A DNA stretch of 23,408 nucleotides, from positions 1 through 23,408 of IMG/VR virus record IMGVR_UViG_3300048925_000274, one strand, 5' to 3'. Shown here piece after piece: positions 5,919 to 13,499 of this stretch (position 1 is its first letter; each line of letters begins with the position of its first letter). The notes beneath the pieces are model-generated. The model ran no database searches. It was not told the DNA's origin and was given only the letters and a program-made list of their open reading frames with translations. A program made the position numbers and the translations under genes. Source of the stretch: a virus.

Positions 5919-7004
5919 TCAAGCGCATAGGATTTCGTATATTGTCGAAAAGTATTGCATAGTGCTGCGCTGTGCTGCCATTTTGCTGCCACTAATTAGG
6001 TTTAAGGGGTTAAGTTGAACCGCTTCTGTTAGATGGTCGGGGGCAAAGTGAGCATAACGCATCGTAACTTTAATATCCGTATGTCCGAGGATGCGTTGTA
6101 AGACCAGAATATTGCCGCCGCCCATCATGAAATGGCTGGCAAAAGTATGTCGTAGAACGTGCGACAGCTGGCCGTCGGGCAGCTCTATTCCCGCGCGCTT
6201 TATCGCGCTCCTGAATGCTGAATAACATCCGGTAAAGAGTGGCTTCGAGGTTCGGCTTTTGGGTAGCAATTCGTAAAGCTCATCACTGATTGGCACCGCA
6301 CGGTTTTTCTTACCTTTCGTTTTGATAAAAGTTATTTTACCGGGGCTTATCTGCTTGCCGGTGAGGCTTTCAGCCTCTCCCCATCTTGCGCCGGTCGCAA
6401 GGCAGATTTTGACAATCGTGGTTAAATCACCTGCTTTACTTTTCTCGCATTCCTCAAGCAAGCGCGTCGCTTCCTCAACCGTAAGCCAGGCTAACTCAAC
6501 TTCTGCAATTTTAAACTCTCTGACGTTTTCGAGAGGGTTTGGTGCTGTCCAGTCATCAAGTCTTTTCAGCTCGTTGAACATAGCCCGAAAGTAAGCCAGT
6601 TCTAGGTTTACCGTGCGAGGGGTCACGGACTTGACGCGATCTGACCGGGTTATTTTCCCGCTTAACCGCTGTTCTCTGTACGTTGAGAATAATTTAGCGT
6701 TGAACTCAGTAGCGAGGGGATCACCCATAGCGAGACAGGCAAACTCCATAGCGCCTTTACGCTTCTCGCCATCAGCAAGTGTTACACCATGTGCGTTATA
6801 CCAGGCTGTAACCAAATCCCGAACGCGGCGTTTGTCTGTCTTCTCACCCAGCCACGGCTTATCCTGAGCTTGTTCCTTTACATGGCGCTCGAATGCCAGG
6901 GCCTCACCCTTAGTGGCAAACTGGCGCCGGATGCGTTTTCCATCGCGCCCGTTTGGGAATACCTGGGCTTGCCATTTACCGTTTGGTAATTTTGATACGG
7001 CCAT
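5919..7004 (-). CDS. int: P2-type tyrosine recombinase integrase
   Basis: The 361-residue protein has an N-terminal arm-binding domain (KLPNGKWQAQVFPNG at 5-19), a core-binding region (about 55-155) and a complete catalytic domain: R207 in TGARWGE, H282 and R285 in SHVLRH, H308 in GHTD, and nucleophile Y317 in MRYAHF. It catalyses site-specific integration at, and excision from, the tRNA-Ile2 attachment site next to it. The start is one base past the stop of the repressor gene, so int is expressed with the repressor on a leftward transcript ending at the hairpin 5784-5806. The C-terminus extends ~25 residues beyond the usual NPL end. It is the only intact integrase here and could in principle also act on the decayed middle element. 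Confidence 0.95.
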   Translation of the reverse strand: MAVSKLPNGKWQAQVFPNGRDGKRIRRQFATKGEALAFERHVKEQAQDKPWLGEKTDKRRVRDLVTAWYNAHGVTLADGEKRKGAMEFACLAMGDPLATEFNAKLFSTYREQRLSGKITRSDRVKSVTPRTVNLELAYFRAMFNELKRLDDWTAPNPLENVREFKIAEVELAWLTVEEATRLLEECEKSKAGDLTTIVKICLATGARWGEAESLTGKQISPGKITFIKTKGKKNRAVPISDELYELLPKSRTSKPLFTGCYSAFRSAIKRAGIELPDGQLSHVLRHTFASHFMMGGGNILVLQRILGHTDIKVTMRYAHFAPDHLTEAVQLNPLNLISGSKMAAQRSTMQYFSTIYEILCA

Positions 7005-7005
7005 A

Positions 7006-7653
7006 TCAAATTTGCTCAGTTCGGGTAAGGGCTTTACCTATTACCTTTACGTCCTGTGCCATGCACTCAAAAGAATGTTTGCCATTTTCAACTTTGATAC
7101 GTCCCCCCGGCAAACGGTAAAGCTCACGAATCATTGTCACGCCATCCATTTCTATCAACCAGAAACCATCAACAAGCTCTCCAGCAAACTCATCAACTAT
7201 CCAAAACTGACCTTCTGTTGCTATTAGCTGCGGGGATGTAGCGTCAGCAGGAATCATGTCTGAGGCAATGAATACCTGTTTTTGAGATTTTACAATCCCA
7301 TTTTGGATGTTCATGTAATCAATTTGTGTTGATAAGGGCTGTTTGATTTCCATTGCGGGCTTTTCTTTTATCTCAGGCTGAACCGGTGCTTCCCCGTGTC
7401 CATAGACAAGCCATTCAAGAGAAGCACCCGTTTCCATTGCACAAATCAATACCCAATCTGCAGGGAAATTACCCCGTGAAACCCTATTGGCCATGGTGCT
7501 CTGGGAGATGTCCAGGTGTCGGCAAAGTGCTTGCCTCGATGTGAAACCGTATGCAATGCAGATCCGCTCTATAGGGTCTTTCCCCCCAACAGGTAGCTCC
7601 AGGCTCTTACGATTCGTAAAATCTTTTTGTTGACCGTTCCAATTTTGGATCAT
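7006..7653 (-). CDS. cI: CI-type phage repressor (186 CI family)
   Basis: From ATG 7653 the protein has 215 residues. The N-terminal part carries a helix-turn-helix of the phage CI type (RICIAYGFTSRQALCRHLDISQ then STMANRVSRGNFP). It is followed by WVLICAMETGASLEWLVYGHG, typical of 186 CI and related repressors. The C-terminal half (about 110-215) resembles the 186 CI oligomerisation domain, with VDEFAGELVDGFWLIEMDG; I see no cleavage site of the LexA type, so induction would need an antirepressor. The open frame runs back to 7749, but that would overlap the Cox start, so 7653 is preferred even though it lacks a ribosome site; a leaderless transcript is possible. It faces cox across the operator region. 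Confidence 0.88.
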   Translation of the reverse strand: MIQNWNGQQKDFTNRKSLELPVGGKDPIERICIAYGFTSRQALCRHLDISQSTMANRVSRGNFPADWVLICAMETGASLEWLVYGHGEAPVQPEIKEKPAMEIKQPLSTQIDYMNIQNGIVKSQKQVFIASDMIPADATSPQLIATEGQFWIVDEFAGELVDGFWLIEMDGVTMIRELYRLPGGRIKVENGKHSFECMAQDVKVIGKALTRTEQI

Positions 7654-7663
7654 AGTATTTACG

Positions 7664-7733
7664 CATAGTGAGTTGTTGAATAGTGTTAAACAGTGCCGAA
7701 TAGTGAGTTTGGCACTCCAACTGAGGAATAGTG
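7664..7733. promoter_or_regulatory. Lysis-lysogeny operator region with repeated (A/C)ATAGTG motifs
   Basis: The region between repressor and Cox contains four direct copies of a 7-base motif: CATAGTG at 7664-7670 and AATAGTG at 7679-7685, 7699-7705 and 7727-7733. An inverted repeat AGTGCC-N13-GGCACT spans 7692-7716. Direct repeats suit Cox/Apl binding and the inverted repeat suits a CI dimer, by analogy with P2 and 186. Which protein binds which repeat is inference. Confidence 0.65.
7676..7704 (+). promoter_or_regulatory. Candidate early lytic promoter
   Basis: TTGAAT (7676-7681), a 17-base spacer and AATAGT (7699-7704) form a plausible sigma-70 promoter reading toward cox. It lies inside the repeated operator motifs, so repressor or Cox binding would block it. 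It is one reading of an AT-rich region and not certain. Confidence 0.45.
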
Positions 7734-7737
7734 CATC

Positions 7738-7974
7738 ATGAAACGACAATTATCAATGCGTCCCAGCATTAACCTCGTGGTGTCGGAACCGTACATCACT
7801 CTCGATGAGTTCTGCCGCCGCACTGGTTACAAGCTTAGCTATGCCCGCCAAATGGTCCGTGAGGGCCGCCTTCCTATCCGTAAAAAAGAAGGTGCGAACA
7901 GCTTGGTTGAAGTGAACATGTTCGCGTTGACGATGGAAGCCGCTCAGGGCTGTGAAATCGCAATGCAAGCCTGA
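7738..7974 (+). CDS. cox: Cox/Apl-type excisionase and transcriptional regulator
   Basis: A 78-residue DNA-binding protein with a winged-helix excisionase-like core: ITLDEFCRRTGYKLSYARQMVREGRLPIRKK (about 20-50), the pattern of MerR-like Cox/Apl proteins in P2 and 186. Such proteins direct integrase toward excision and repress the lysogenic promoter. ATG 7738 is preceded by TGAGGA at 7722-7727, 10 bases away. It is the first gene of the rightward early operon, opposite the repressor, with which it shares the operator region. Confidence 0.88.
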   Translation: MKRQLSMRPSINLVVSEPYITLDEFCRRTGYKLSYARQMVREGRLPIRKKEGANSLVEVNMFALTMEAAQGCEIAMQA

Positions 7975-8008
7975 TAGTTCCATTTTGGGATAGAAAAGGA
8001 TTTAGAAC

Positions 8009-8518
8009 ATGTTTGATTATCGCGTTTCCAAACATCCTCACTTTGATGAAGCCTGCCGCGTTTTCGCACTGCGCCACAACATGGCGAAGCTTGCAGACCA
8101 GGCTGGAATGAAGGTCCAGACGCTGCGCAACAAGCTTAACCCTGATCAGCCCCATCAGCTCACCCCGCCGGAAATCTGGTTGCTGACGGATATCACTGAG
8201 GATTCCACGCTGGTAGATGGTTTCCTGGCTCAAATTCATTGCCTGCCGTGCGTGCCAACGAACGAGGTAGCAAAAGAAAAACTACCGCATTACGTAATGA
8301 GCGCGACAGCAGAAATTGGTCGTGTGGCTGCCGGTGCTGTGTCCGGTGAAGTCGGGACGACAGCTGGGCGCCGCGATGTGATCAGCAGCATCAATTCTGT
8401 AACCCGCCTTATGGCGTTGGCTGCGATATCCATGCAGGCGCGTCTGCAGGCTAACCCTGCCATGGCTAGCACTATTGATACGGTTACAGGTATCAGTGCG
8501 ACTTTCGGGTTTATGTGA
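8009..8518 (+). CDS. cII: CII-like regulator (186 CII family)
   Basis: The 169-residue product has the length and pattern of 186 CII (phage regulatory CII family). The N-terminal part VFALRHNMAKLADQAGMKVQTLRNKLNPD (about 19-47) contains a helix-turn-helix. It is followed by PPEIWLLTDITEDSTLVDGFLAQIHCLPC and a C-terminal helical, alanine-rich region used for oligomerisation. In 186, CII activates the leftward establishment promoter for CI after infection. AAAAGGA precedes the ATG by about 9 bases. It sits second in the early operon, as expected. Confidence 0.88.
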   Translation: MFDYRVSKHPHFDEACRVFALRHNMAKLADQAGMKVQTLRNKLNPDQPHQLTPPEIWLLTDITEDSTLVDGFLAQIHCLPCVPTNEVAKEKLPHYVMSATAEIGRVAAGAVSGEVGTTAGRRDVISSINSVTRLMALAAISMQARLQANPAMASTIDTVTGISATFGFM

Positions 8519-8525
8519 GGTGGTC

Positions 8526-8750
8526 ATGCTGAAAAACGAACCTTCTTTCGCCTCGCTCCTGGTAAAGCAAAGCCCGGCAATGCACTACGGCCACGGCTGG
8601 ATTGCAGGAGATAACGGCAAGCGCTGGCACCCGTGCCGCGATCAGTCCGAATTATTAAACGGGCTGAAAACAAAAACGGCTAAGCCGTCAGCTTTTTTAA
8701 TTATTCGCATTGCTCGTTTGATTATTAAAGGAGTGAAACATGTCTCGTAA
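8526..8750 (+). CDS. fil: Fil-like early protein (186 Fil family)
   Basis: A 74-residue protein with SFASLLVKQSPAMHYGHGWI and GDNGKRWHPC, which I recognise as the 186 Fil (filamentation) family. Overproduction of 186 Fil blocks host cell division, and the gene follows cII there as it does here. ATG 8526 is preceded by TGAGGTGG and starts 8 bases after the CII stop; an earlier in-frame ATG at 8475 lies inside cII and is rejected. The C-terminal ~25 residues (KPSAFLIIRIARLIIKGVKHVS) are basic and hydrophobic. Confidence 0.75.
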   Translation: MLKNEPSFASLLVKQSPAMHYGHGWIAGDNGKRWHPCRDQSELLNGLKTKTAKPSAFLIIRIARLIIKGVKHVS

Positions 8751-8940
8751 TGAGTTGAGAATTATTTTAGGCGTGATCATCCCAAATATGGCGGAAGGTT
8801 TTGAAATTAAAACCCGTGATGGTGCTGTTTTACGTGTCGATCCTGAATGGGAATGCTGCAAAGAATTTAAAGAAGGTTTGCAGGCTGAAATTATCAACCA
8901 AATTAAAAGCAAACCTGTTCCGGTTGCTGGTTATATCTGA
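8740..8940 (+). CDS. Small early protein, unknown function
   Basis: A 66-residue acidic-to-neutral protein beginning MSRNELRIILGVIIPNMAEG, not recognised. A short beta segment (FEIKTRDGAVLRVDP) is followed by an amphipathic helix (CCKEFKEGLQAEIINQI). AAAGGAG lies 4 bases upstream of the ATG, which overlaps the end of the Fil-like gene by 11 bases, so the two are probably coupled. Its place in the early operon suggests a role in host takeover or replication control. Confidence 0.65.
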   Translation: MSRNELRIILGVIIPNMAEGFEIKTRDGAVLRVDPEWECCKEFKEGLQAEIINQIKSKPVPVAGYI

Positions 8941-9009
8941 TTTGACGCCTGCCTAATGCTCATAACGTGGGCATTGTGAAGACAGTCAACTAAAAATGAG
9001 GAAATAACA

Positions 9010-9435
9010 ATGTTTGGAATCTTTAAAAAGAAAGCTCGTAAAGCCGTTGTAGAAGTTAAAAAAATGGAAAACCGCGACGCGGTAGAGGCCACTGTTTGGG
9101 GTGCCTATTCCATTGCGTACGCTGACGGAACCTGTGACGCGAAAGAAATCGGCGTGCTGGAAAAAACAATTTCAGCTCTGCCAGCCTTTGCGCCTTTTGC
9201 CGGTGAAATTGCGCAGATGAGCAGTAATATCCGCGCCCGTTATGAAGCATCACCGCGTAGCGCTAATGCTCAGGCTCTGCGTGAACTGGCGGATGTTGCG
9301 GGAACTGACGATGCGGTAAACGTGTTGTGCCTGTGCCTTGATATTGCTGACCAGGACGGTATCGGCAGCGAGGAAGAAGCGCAGCTTAAGAAAATTGCGC
9401 AGGCTCTCCAGTTGCCACTGGACCAGTACCTGTAA
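9010..9435 (+). CDS. TerB-like domain protein
   Basis: The 141-residue protein fits the tellurite-resistance TerB/TerB-like family. It is all-helical with an acidic metal-binding pattern in two halves: YSIAYADGTCDAKEIGVLEKTI (about 34-55) and LCLDIADQDGIGSEEEAQLKKI (about 108-130), each with D-G and E residues. The N-terminus FGIFKKKARKAVVEVKKME is strongly basic and could touch membrane or nucleic acid. GAGGAAA precedes the ATG. Its stop overlaps the start of a small membrane-protein gene, so the pair probably acts together at the membrane. TerB-like proteins have been linked to phage resistance and stress signalling, but its role in the phage is unknown. Confidence 0.8.
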   Translation: MFGIFKKKARKAVVEVKKMENRDAVEATVWGAYSIAYADGTCDAKEIGVLEKTISALPAFAPFAGEIAQMSSNIRARYEASPRSANAQALRELADVAGTDDAVNVLCLCLDIADQDGIGSEEEAQLKKIAQALQLPLDQYL

Positions 9436-9584
9436 TGGGAAAGCTGCGTTGTCTCATTATCTGTGTGCTGCTGTTCTTGGTTGTTGCAGTAGATTTCACG
9501 GGCCGTCTTATGTCGATGTTGGCTGATGGTGTTTTGGTAGCGGGGATTATTGCAGTAGCGCTCCCAATGTTTAAGAAAGCCTGA
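9435..9584 (+). CDS. Small two-segment membrane protein coupled to TerB-like gene
   Basis: A 49-residue protein whose ATG shares one base with the TerB-like stop (TAATG). It has two hydrophobic segments, residues 4-19 (LRCLIICVLLFLVVAV) and 30-45 (ADGVLVAGIIAVALPM), joined by DFTGRLMSML, and ends with KK. This would form a hairpin in the inner membrane. The tight coupling suggests it is the partner or anchor of the TerB-like protein. No family is recognised. Confidence 0.65.
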   Translation: MGKLRCLIICVLLFLVVAVDFTGRLMSMLADGVLVAGIIAVALPMFKKA

Positions 9585-9591
9585 TTCTTAC

Positions 9592-9669
9592 AGCCCGCGT
9601 TGCGCGGGCTATATCCGAGTAAATAACCCGTTTTTTATGGCGTAAACCCGCCGGGCATTTTTTTGCCCG
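9592..9669 (+). terminator. Two hairpins after the TerB/membrane pair
   Basis: The first hairpin is AGCCCGCG-TTG-CGCGGGCT (9592-9610), strong but without a T tract. The second is CGGGCA-T6-TGCCCG (9652-9669). Together they probably reduce early transcription past this point, or they mark an internal processing site, since further early genes follow. Confidence 0.5.
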
Positions 9670-9687
9670 AATTCTGAGGAAATGAAT

Positions 9688-9921
9688 ATGAAAAATACTA
9701 AAACCCACTCAACGAAAACAGGCCCAGACGATGCTGGCCTGTTCGCTTTGTTAAATGAAACGCGCCTGGATGAGCGCCGTTGCCGCGCTGATGCAATGGC
9801 GGCTCGTCTGGATAGTCTGGCCGTGCGCATCGTTTCCCGTCAGTTGAGCCATATCGAGGCGGCCGAACTGCTTCGCGTTGAAGCGGTACGCATCCAGAAC
9901 GAAGCGCAGGAGCTGCATTAA
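9688..9921 (+). CDS. DUF2732-like P2-family early protein
   Basis: A 77-residue helical protein (LFALLNETRLDERRCRADAM, then LDSLAVRIVSRQLSHIEAAELLRVEA) that resembles the P2/186 early proteins grouped as DUF2732. Function is unknown. The ATG at 9688 is preferred over 9682 because GAGGA ends 7 bases before it but only 1 base before the other. The stop shares one base with the next gene. Family assignment is from memory of length, composition and position. Confidence 0.65.
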   Translation: MKNTKTHSTKTGPDDAGLFALLNETRLDERRCRADAMAARLDSLAVRIVSRQLSHIEAAELLRVEAVRIQNEAQELH

Positions 9922-10148
9922 TGGCTGATTCAATGGACCTCGCCCAGCTGCGCGAACAGGAAGATCGTGAGCGCCATATCAACAATGCCCGCGCCAAAGT
10001 GCCGGGCGTTTCCCGTGTTCTCTGTGCGGAGTGTGATGCTCCGATCCCGCCAGCGCGCCGCCGCGCTATTCCGGGTGTGCAGTGCTGTGTGACCTGTCAG
10101 GAAATCGCAGAGTTAAAAGGCAAGCACTACAACGGAGGCGTTGTATGA
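9921..10148 (+). CDS. DksA/TraR-type C4 zinc-finger protein
   Basis: A 75-residue protein of the phage DksA/TraR type. It has an N-terminal acidic helix beginning MADSMDLAQLREQEDRERHI and a zinc finger with C35-x2-C38 and a second cysteine pair in VQCCVTCQE, separated by PIPPARRRAIPG. TraR-like proteins bind in the secondary channel of RNA polymerase and mimic ppGpp/DksA. The gene overlaps the preceding gene by one base and the dam gene by four (ATGA). Confidence 0.85.
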   Translation: MADSMDLAQLREQEDRERHINNARAKVPGVSRVLCAECDAPIPPARRRAIPGVQCCVTCQEIAELKGKHYNGGVV

Positions 10149-11002
10149 GCACTATCCTGAAATGGGCGGGAAACAAAACCGCCATTATGTCCGAACTGAA
10201 AAAGTATCTCCCAGCTGGCCCGCGATTGGTTGAACCTTTCGCGGGTTCCTGCGCTGTGATGATGGCAACAGACTATCCTCATTATCTTGTCGCAGATATC
10301 AATCCAGATTTAATTAATCTGTATCGTTCTATTGCAGAAGATACAGAAAACTTTATTAATCTTGCTAAGGCGGTTTTTGAAAGTTTTATTGTCGCTGAAA
10401 ATTATTATCGTGTGCGTGAAGCGTTTAACCACGATCCGCAATTAGACCGACTGCACCGTGCTGTATATTTTCTTTATCTAAACCGCCATTGTTATCGTGG
10501 GTTATGCCGCTACAACCTAAGCGGTGTATTCAACGTCCCTTTCGGTAATTATAAAAAGCCGTATTTTCCTGAGAGTGAAATCCGCGCATTTGCTGAGAAA
10601 GCGAAGCGAGCCACCTTTGTTTGCGCTAACTACGAAGAAACGTTGTCTTTGTTGCAGACGGGCGATGTGATTTATTGCGACCCTCCTTATGACGGGACTT
10701 TTAGTAATTACCACACTGCCGGTTTTACAGAGGACGATCAGTATCGCCTGGCGTCTATTCTTGAGCGCCGCGCGTCAGAAGGCCATCCGGTCATAGTTTC
10801 AAACAGTGACACCTCACTTACTCGCTCCCTTTATCGGAATTTCACCCATCACCGCCTTACCGCAAACCGCAGTATGGGCGTTGCGGCTGGTGACGGTAAG
10901 TCTGCCGTGGAAATCATTGCTACCTCAAAATCGTGTCACTGGCTTGGATTTGATCCTGCAACCGGACCTGACTGCAGCGTGAATTATGAGGTGCAGGCGT
11001 GA
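10145..11002 (+). CDS. dam: Dam-type DNA adenine methyltransferase
   Basis: A 285-residue D12-class N6-adenine methyltransferase. KWAGNK (6-11) and PFAGSCAV (31-38) form the S-adenosylmethionine-binding start, DPPY at 179-182 is the catalytic motif, and NRHCYRGLCRYN with FNVPFGNYK (about 113-137) is the Dam/M.DpnM-like middle block, predicting GATC as target. The ATG at 10145 overlaps the zinc-finger gene stop and follows GGAGG; the longer frame from 10082 is rejected. In P2/186-like phages Dam probably protects or times phage DNA. A cysteine replaces the usual last glycine of the FxGSG motif. Confidence 0.92.
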   Translation: MSTILKWAGNKTAIMSELKKYLPAGPRLVEPFAGSCAVMMATDYPHYLVADINPDLINLYRSIAEDTENFINLAKAVFESFIVAENYYRVREAFNHDPQLDRLHRAVYFLYLNRHCYRGLCRYNLSGVFNVPFGNYKKPYFPESEIRAFAEKAKRATFVCANYEETLSLLQTGDVIYCDPPYDGTFSNYHTAGFTEDDQYRLASILERRASEGHPVIVSNSDTSLTRSLYRNFTHHRLTANRSMGVAAGDGKSAVEIIATSKSCHWLGFDPATGPDCSVNYEVQA

Positions 11003-11044
11003 GGGCAACGGCGTTTATTCGCGCTTACATTATGGGGTGTCAGA

Positions 11045-13348
11045 ATGTCTGACACCGTTTTCCCCTACGCATGGAATGCCCCGCGCCCTGCAATCGGTGG
11101 TTTTAAGCAAGCCGATGCGGCGCCGGGGATCATGTATCTGACGCCGGACGGCAATCGCAAGCGTTTGTCGATTGCCGAACTGGCAGAAACGGATGAAGCA
11201 CCAGACCGGGGCCGGGCGGCTCGTCGTCGCCTGGCTTCGCTGCCTCATTTTGTCCGTCGTATGTATGCTCAAAAACTTGAACAGGTAGACCGTAAAGGCA
11301 AACAAGCGGCTGATGCCTGGCTTATCAATACCTTTGAACGATTCGTTCTGAGTCGTATAGATCAGGTTAACGAGCAGTATCTGCCGCAGGGGGTTATGCC
11401 TGCGGCTTTGTTGCCTCTGCGTGAACAATTCTGGCGCCTGCTTTGGGCTGGCAAAAGAGAGCTGAAAAGACTGGCGCATAACCTTGCTGACCTGTTGGGT
11501 AGCGAGTTTAACCGCGAGTTTGATTTCCAGATGGCCCGCACGTCCGATCCCCATTTCGCCACCCTTTCAGGTTATGGCCGCATGGGGTTTCTTGCCAATC
11601 ACCTCAAAACGTCGGTCCCGTGCTGGACGGCCTACTGCAAAGAAGAACTGGAGGCGGAAGACGCACTGAAAGCAGTGGCCCGCCTGCAGTCTCCGCAGTG
11701 GTGGCTTAATCGTCTGCGCCGTATGCATGCTCGCTGGCGTGAGCATCTGATGGTTGCGGCCGGGTATGTACACAAAAAATCCGCACCGTACTGCAGTGAC
11801 CCATGTTTGCAGGAATGGACGGCGCAAAAGAAAGCCAACCGCGAATTTCTGAAAGCGATGGAGCTGGAAGATGAGGACACCGGAGAGCGCGTATCGCTGA
11901 TTGATAAAGTGGCCGGCAGCGTTGCCAACCCAGCCAACCGACGCCGTGAACTGATGGCGCGCATGCGTGGGTTCGAAGATTTAGCGAATGAGGCCGGACT
12001 GGCCGGGGCGTTCTTCACGCTTACCGCTCCATCCAAATACCACTCAATGCAGTACGACGGGCGCCGGAACAACAAATACAGCGGCGCGTCACCGCGTGAA
12101 ACGCAGAAATATCTTTGCAAAGTATGGGCGCGCACGCGTGCGGCCTGGCTGCGCAATGGTATTCGCGTGTTTGGCTTTCGCGTTGTTGAGCCTCACCACG
12201 ACGAAACCCCGCACTGGCACCTCCTGCTTTTCATGCGCCCGGAGCATATCGAACCGGCAACAGCAATCTTTCGTAAGCACGCCATGCGTGAGGATGGGAA
12301 TGAGCCTGGCGCCGCTGAAAACCGCTTCGAAATGAAACCCATCGAGAAAGAGAAGGGCAGCGCAACGGGCTATATCGCCAAATACATTTCAAAAAATATT
12401 GATGGCTATCAGCTTGATGACGATCTGGATGATGAAACCGGCAAGCCTCTGAAAGAAATGGCCCGCCGCGTAAGTGCCTGGGCGTCTCGTTGGGCGATCC
12501 GTCAGTTCCAGCAAATAGGCGGCGCACCGGTAACTGTGTGGCGTGAGTTACGTCGTCTCGGTGATCGTGAGCTGGTCCTGCACCCCGAAATTGAGCCAGT
12601 GCGTCAGGCTGCCGACAGCAGTGCGTGGGATTTGTACGTAAGTGCGCAGGGTGGCCCGCTGGTTCCCCGTGATCTCCTGCGCGTGCGCCTCAGCTATGAA
12701 GTCACTGAAAACGGCAACCTCTACGGGGATGACGTCTCCAAAATTTCCGGCGTTTATTCCCCGATCCGTGGGCCGGAATCGCTGATTCATACGCGCACTA
12801 CCAAATACAAAATCGTGCCGAAACGTCAGGCCGACGGTGTTTCAGGTTTTGACCTTGATTTTTCAGGCGGCCCCGCCGCCCCTCGGAGTTCTGTCAATAA
12901 CTGTACGCGGGAGCCGCGGGAGGTTGAAAAATGCGCCGATCCTGGCGGCACGGTCATGAATGACTGTGCCAGCTGGGCGGATATTGGCTCTTTATCCCGA
13001 AAAGAAAAACGGGTGATAGCTCAGCGGCTGAGCGAAGCGGCAAGGATAACTAACAAGCGCATAAAAGTGAGGCCAAAGACCAGCTCTATGACGGAGCAGG
13101 AAAAGCAAATTAGTGAGCTGCTGGCTCTGCGTGGAGTGGATGCCAGTGCCGGAATGGTCCGTTCGTTAATTTCCGGCGCGGTGGTTGCCTTTGGCGATCA
13201 GGTGTTAACGGTTGATGAAGGGCGCCTTACTGTCCGTAACCGTACTGCGGCAGGTGTTCAGCGTCTACCGTCCCAGATTGTGGAGATTAAACAGCAGGCG
13301 GATGAACTTTTGAACCGAATGAAGCGTGCATTTACAGCGCGGAAATAG
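11045..13348 (+). CDS. A: Replication initiation endonuclease A (P2 gpA type)
   Basis: The 767-residue protein is the P2/186 A replication protein, which nicks one strand at the phage origin for rolling-circle replication. The HUH metal site is at H390-W-H392 (TPHWHLLLF) and the two catalytic tyrosines are Y443 and Y447 in YIAKYISKNIDGY, matching the paired tyrosines of P2 A. The N-terminal ~300 residues are family-specific and the C-terminal ~130 residues (after about 640) are variable. The length is near P2 A (761). The start follows GGGGTG. In this family the origin lies inside the A gene; I could not pinpoint the nick site by eye. Confidence 0.95.
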   Translation: MSDTVFPYAWNAPRPAIGGFKQADAAPGIMYLTPDGNRKRLSIAELAETDEAPDRGRAARRRLASLPHFVRRMYAQKLEQVDRKGKQAADAWLINTFERFVLSRIDQVNEQYLPQGVMPAALLPLREQFWRLLWAGKRELKRLAHNLADLLGSEFNREFDFQMARTSDPHFATLSGYGRMGFLANHLKTSVPCWTAYCKEELEAEDALKAVARLQSPQWWLNRLRRMHARWREHLMVAAGYVHKKSAPYCSDPCLQEWTAQKKANREFLKAMELEDEDTGERVSLIDKVAGSVANPANRRRELMARMRGFEDLANEAGLAGAFFTLTAPSKYHSMQYDGRRNNKYSGASPRETQKYLCKVWARTRAAWLRNGIRVFGFRVVEPHHDETPHWHLLLFMRPEHIEPATAIFRKHAMREDGNEPGAAENRFEMKPIEKEKGSATGYIAKYISKNIDGYQLDDDLDDETGKPLKEMARRVSAWASRWAIRQFQQIGGAPVTVWRELRRLGDRELVLHPEIEPVRQAADSSAWDLYVSAQGGPLVPRDLLRVRLSYEVTENGNLYGDDVSKISGVYSPIRGPESLIHTRTTKYKIVPKRQADGVSGFDLDFSGGPAAPRSSVNNCTREPREVEKCADPGGTVMNDCASWADIGSLSRKEKRVIAQRLSEAARITNKRIKVRPKTSSMTEQEKQISELLALRGVDASAGMVRSLISGAVVAFGDQVLTVDEGRLTVRNRTAAGVQRLPSQIVEIKQQADELLNRMKRAFTARK

Positions 13349-13369
13349 CCCGTGATCAACATGGTCAGG

Positions 13370-13409
13370 TCTGACGGTGTGGTACCGAATTGAGCGCTTC
13401 ACCGTCAGA
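13370..13409. promoter_or_regulatory. Long inverted repeat after gene A
   Basis: TCTGACGGTG (13370-13379) and CACCGTCAGA (13400-13409) form a perfect 10-bp inverted repeat around a 20-base spacer, 22 bases past the A stop. There is no T tract, so it is not a standard terminator. It may be a protein-binding site or a structure controlling the methylase gene at 13500. Confidence 0.5.
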
Positions 13410-13499
13410 AATGACAGTGCTGGCCATTCATCGAGTAACGTCATTTTCGACTGTGCTGCAGGTGAATTAATACGAAATCAGGAGTTGAGGTAAACAGAA

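Noticed and set aside
7654-7749. Longer repressor start at 7749
   Set aside because: It would overlap the Cox start and the operator repeats, and the extra residues do not resemble the repressor family.
11632-12156. Minus-strand frames within gene A
   Set aside because: They are shadows of the A reading frame, with cysteine/serine/arginine-rich text typical of antisense translation.
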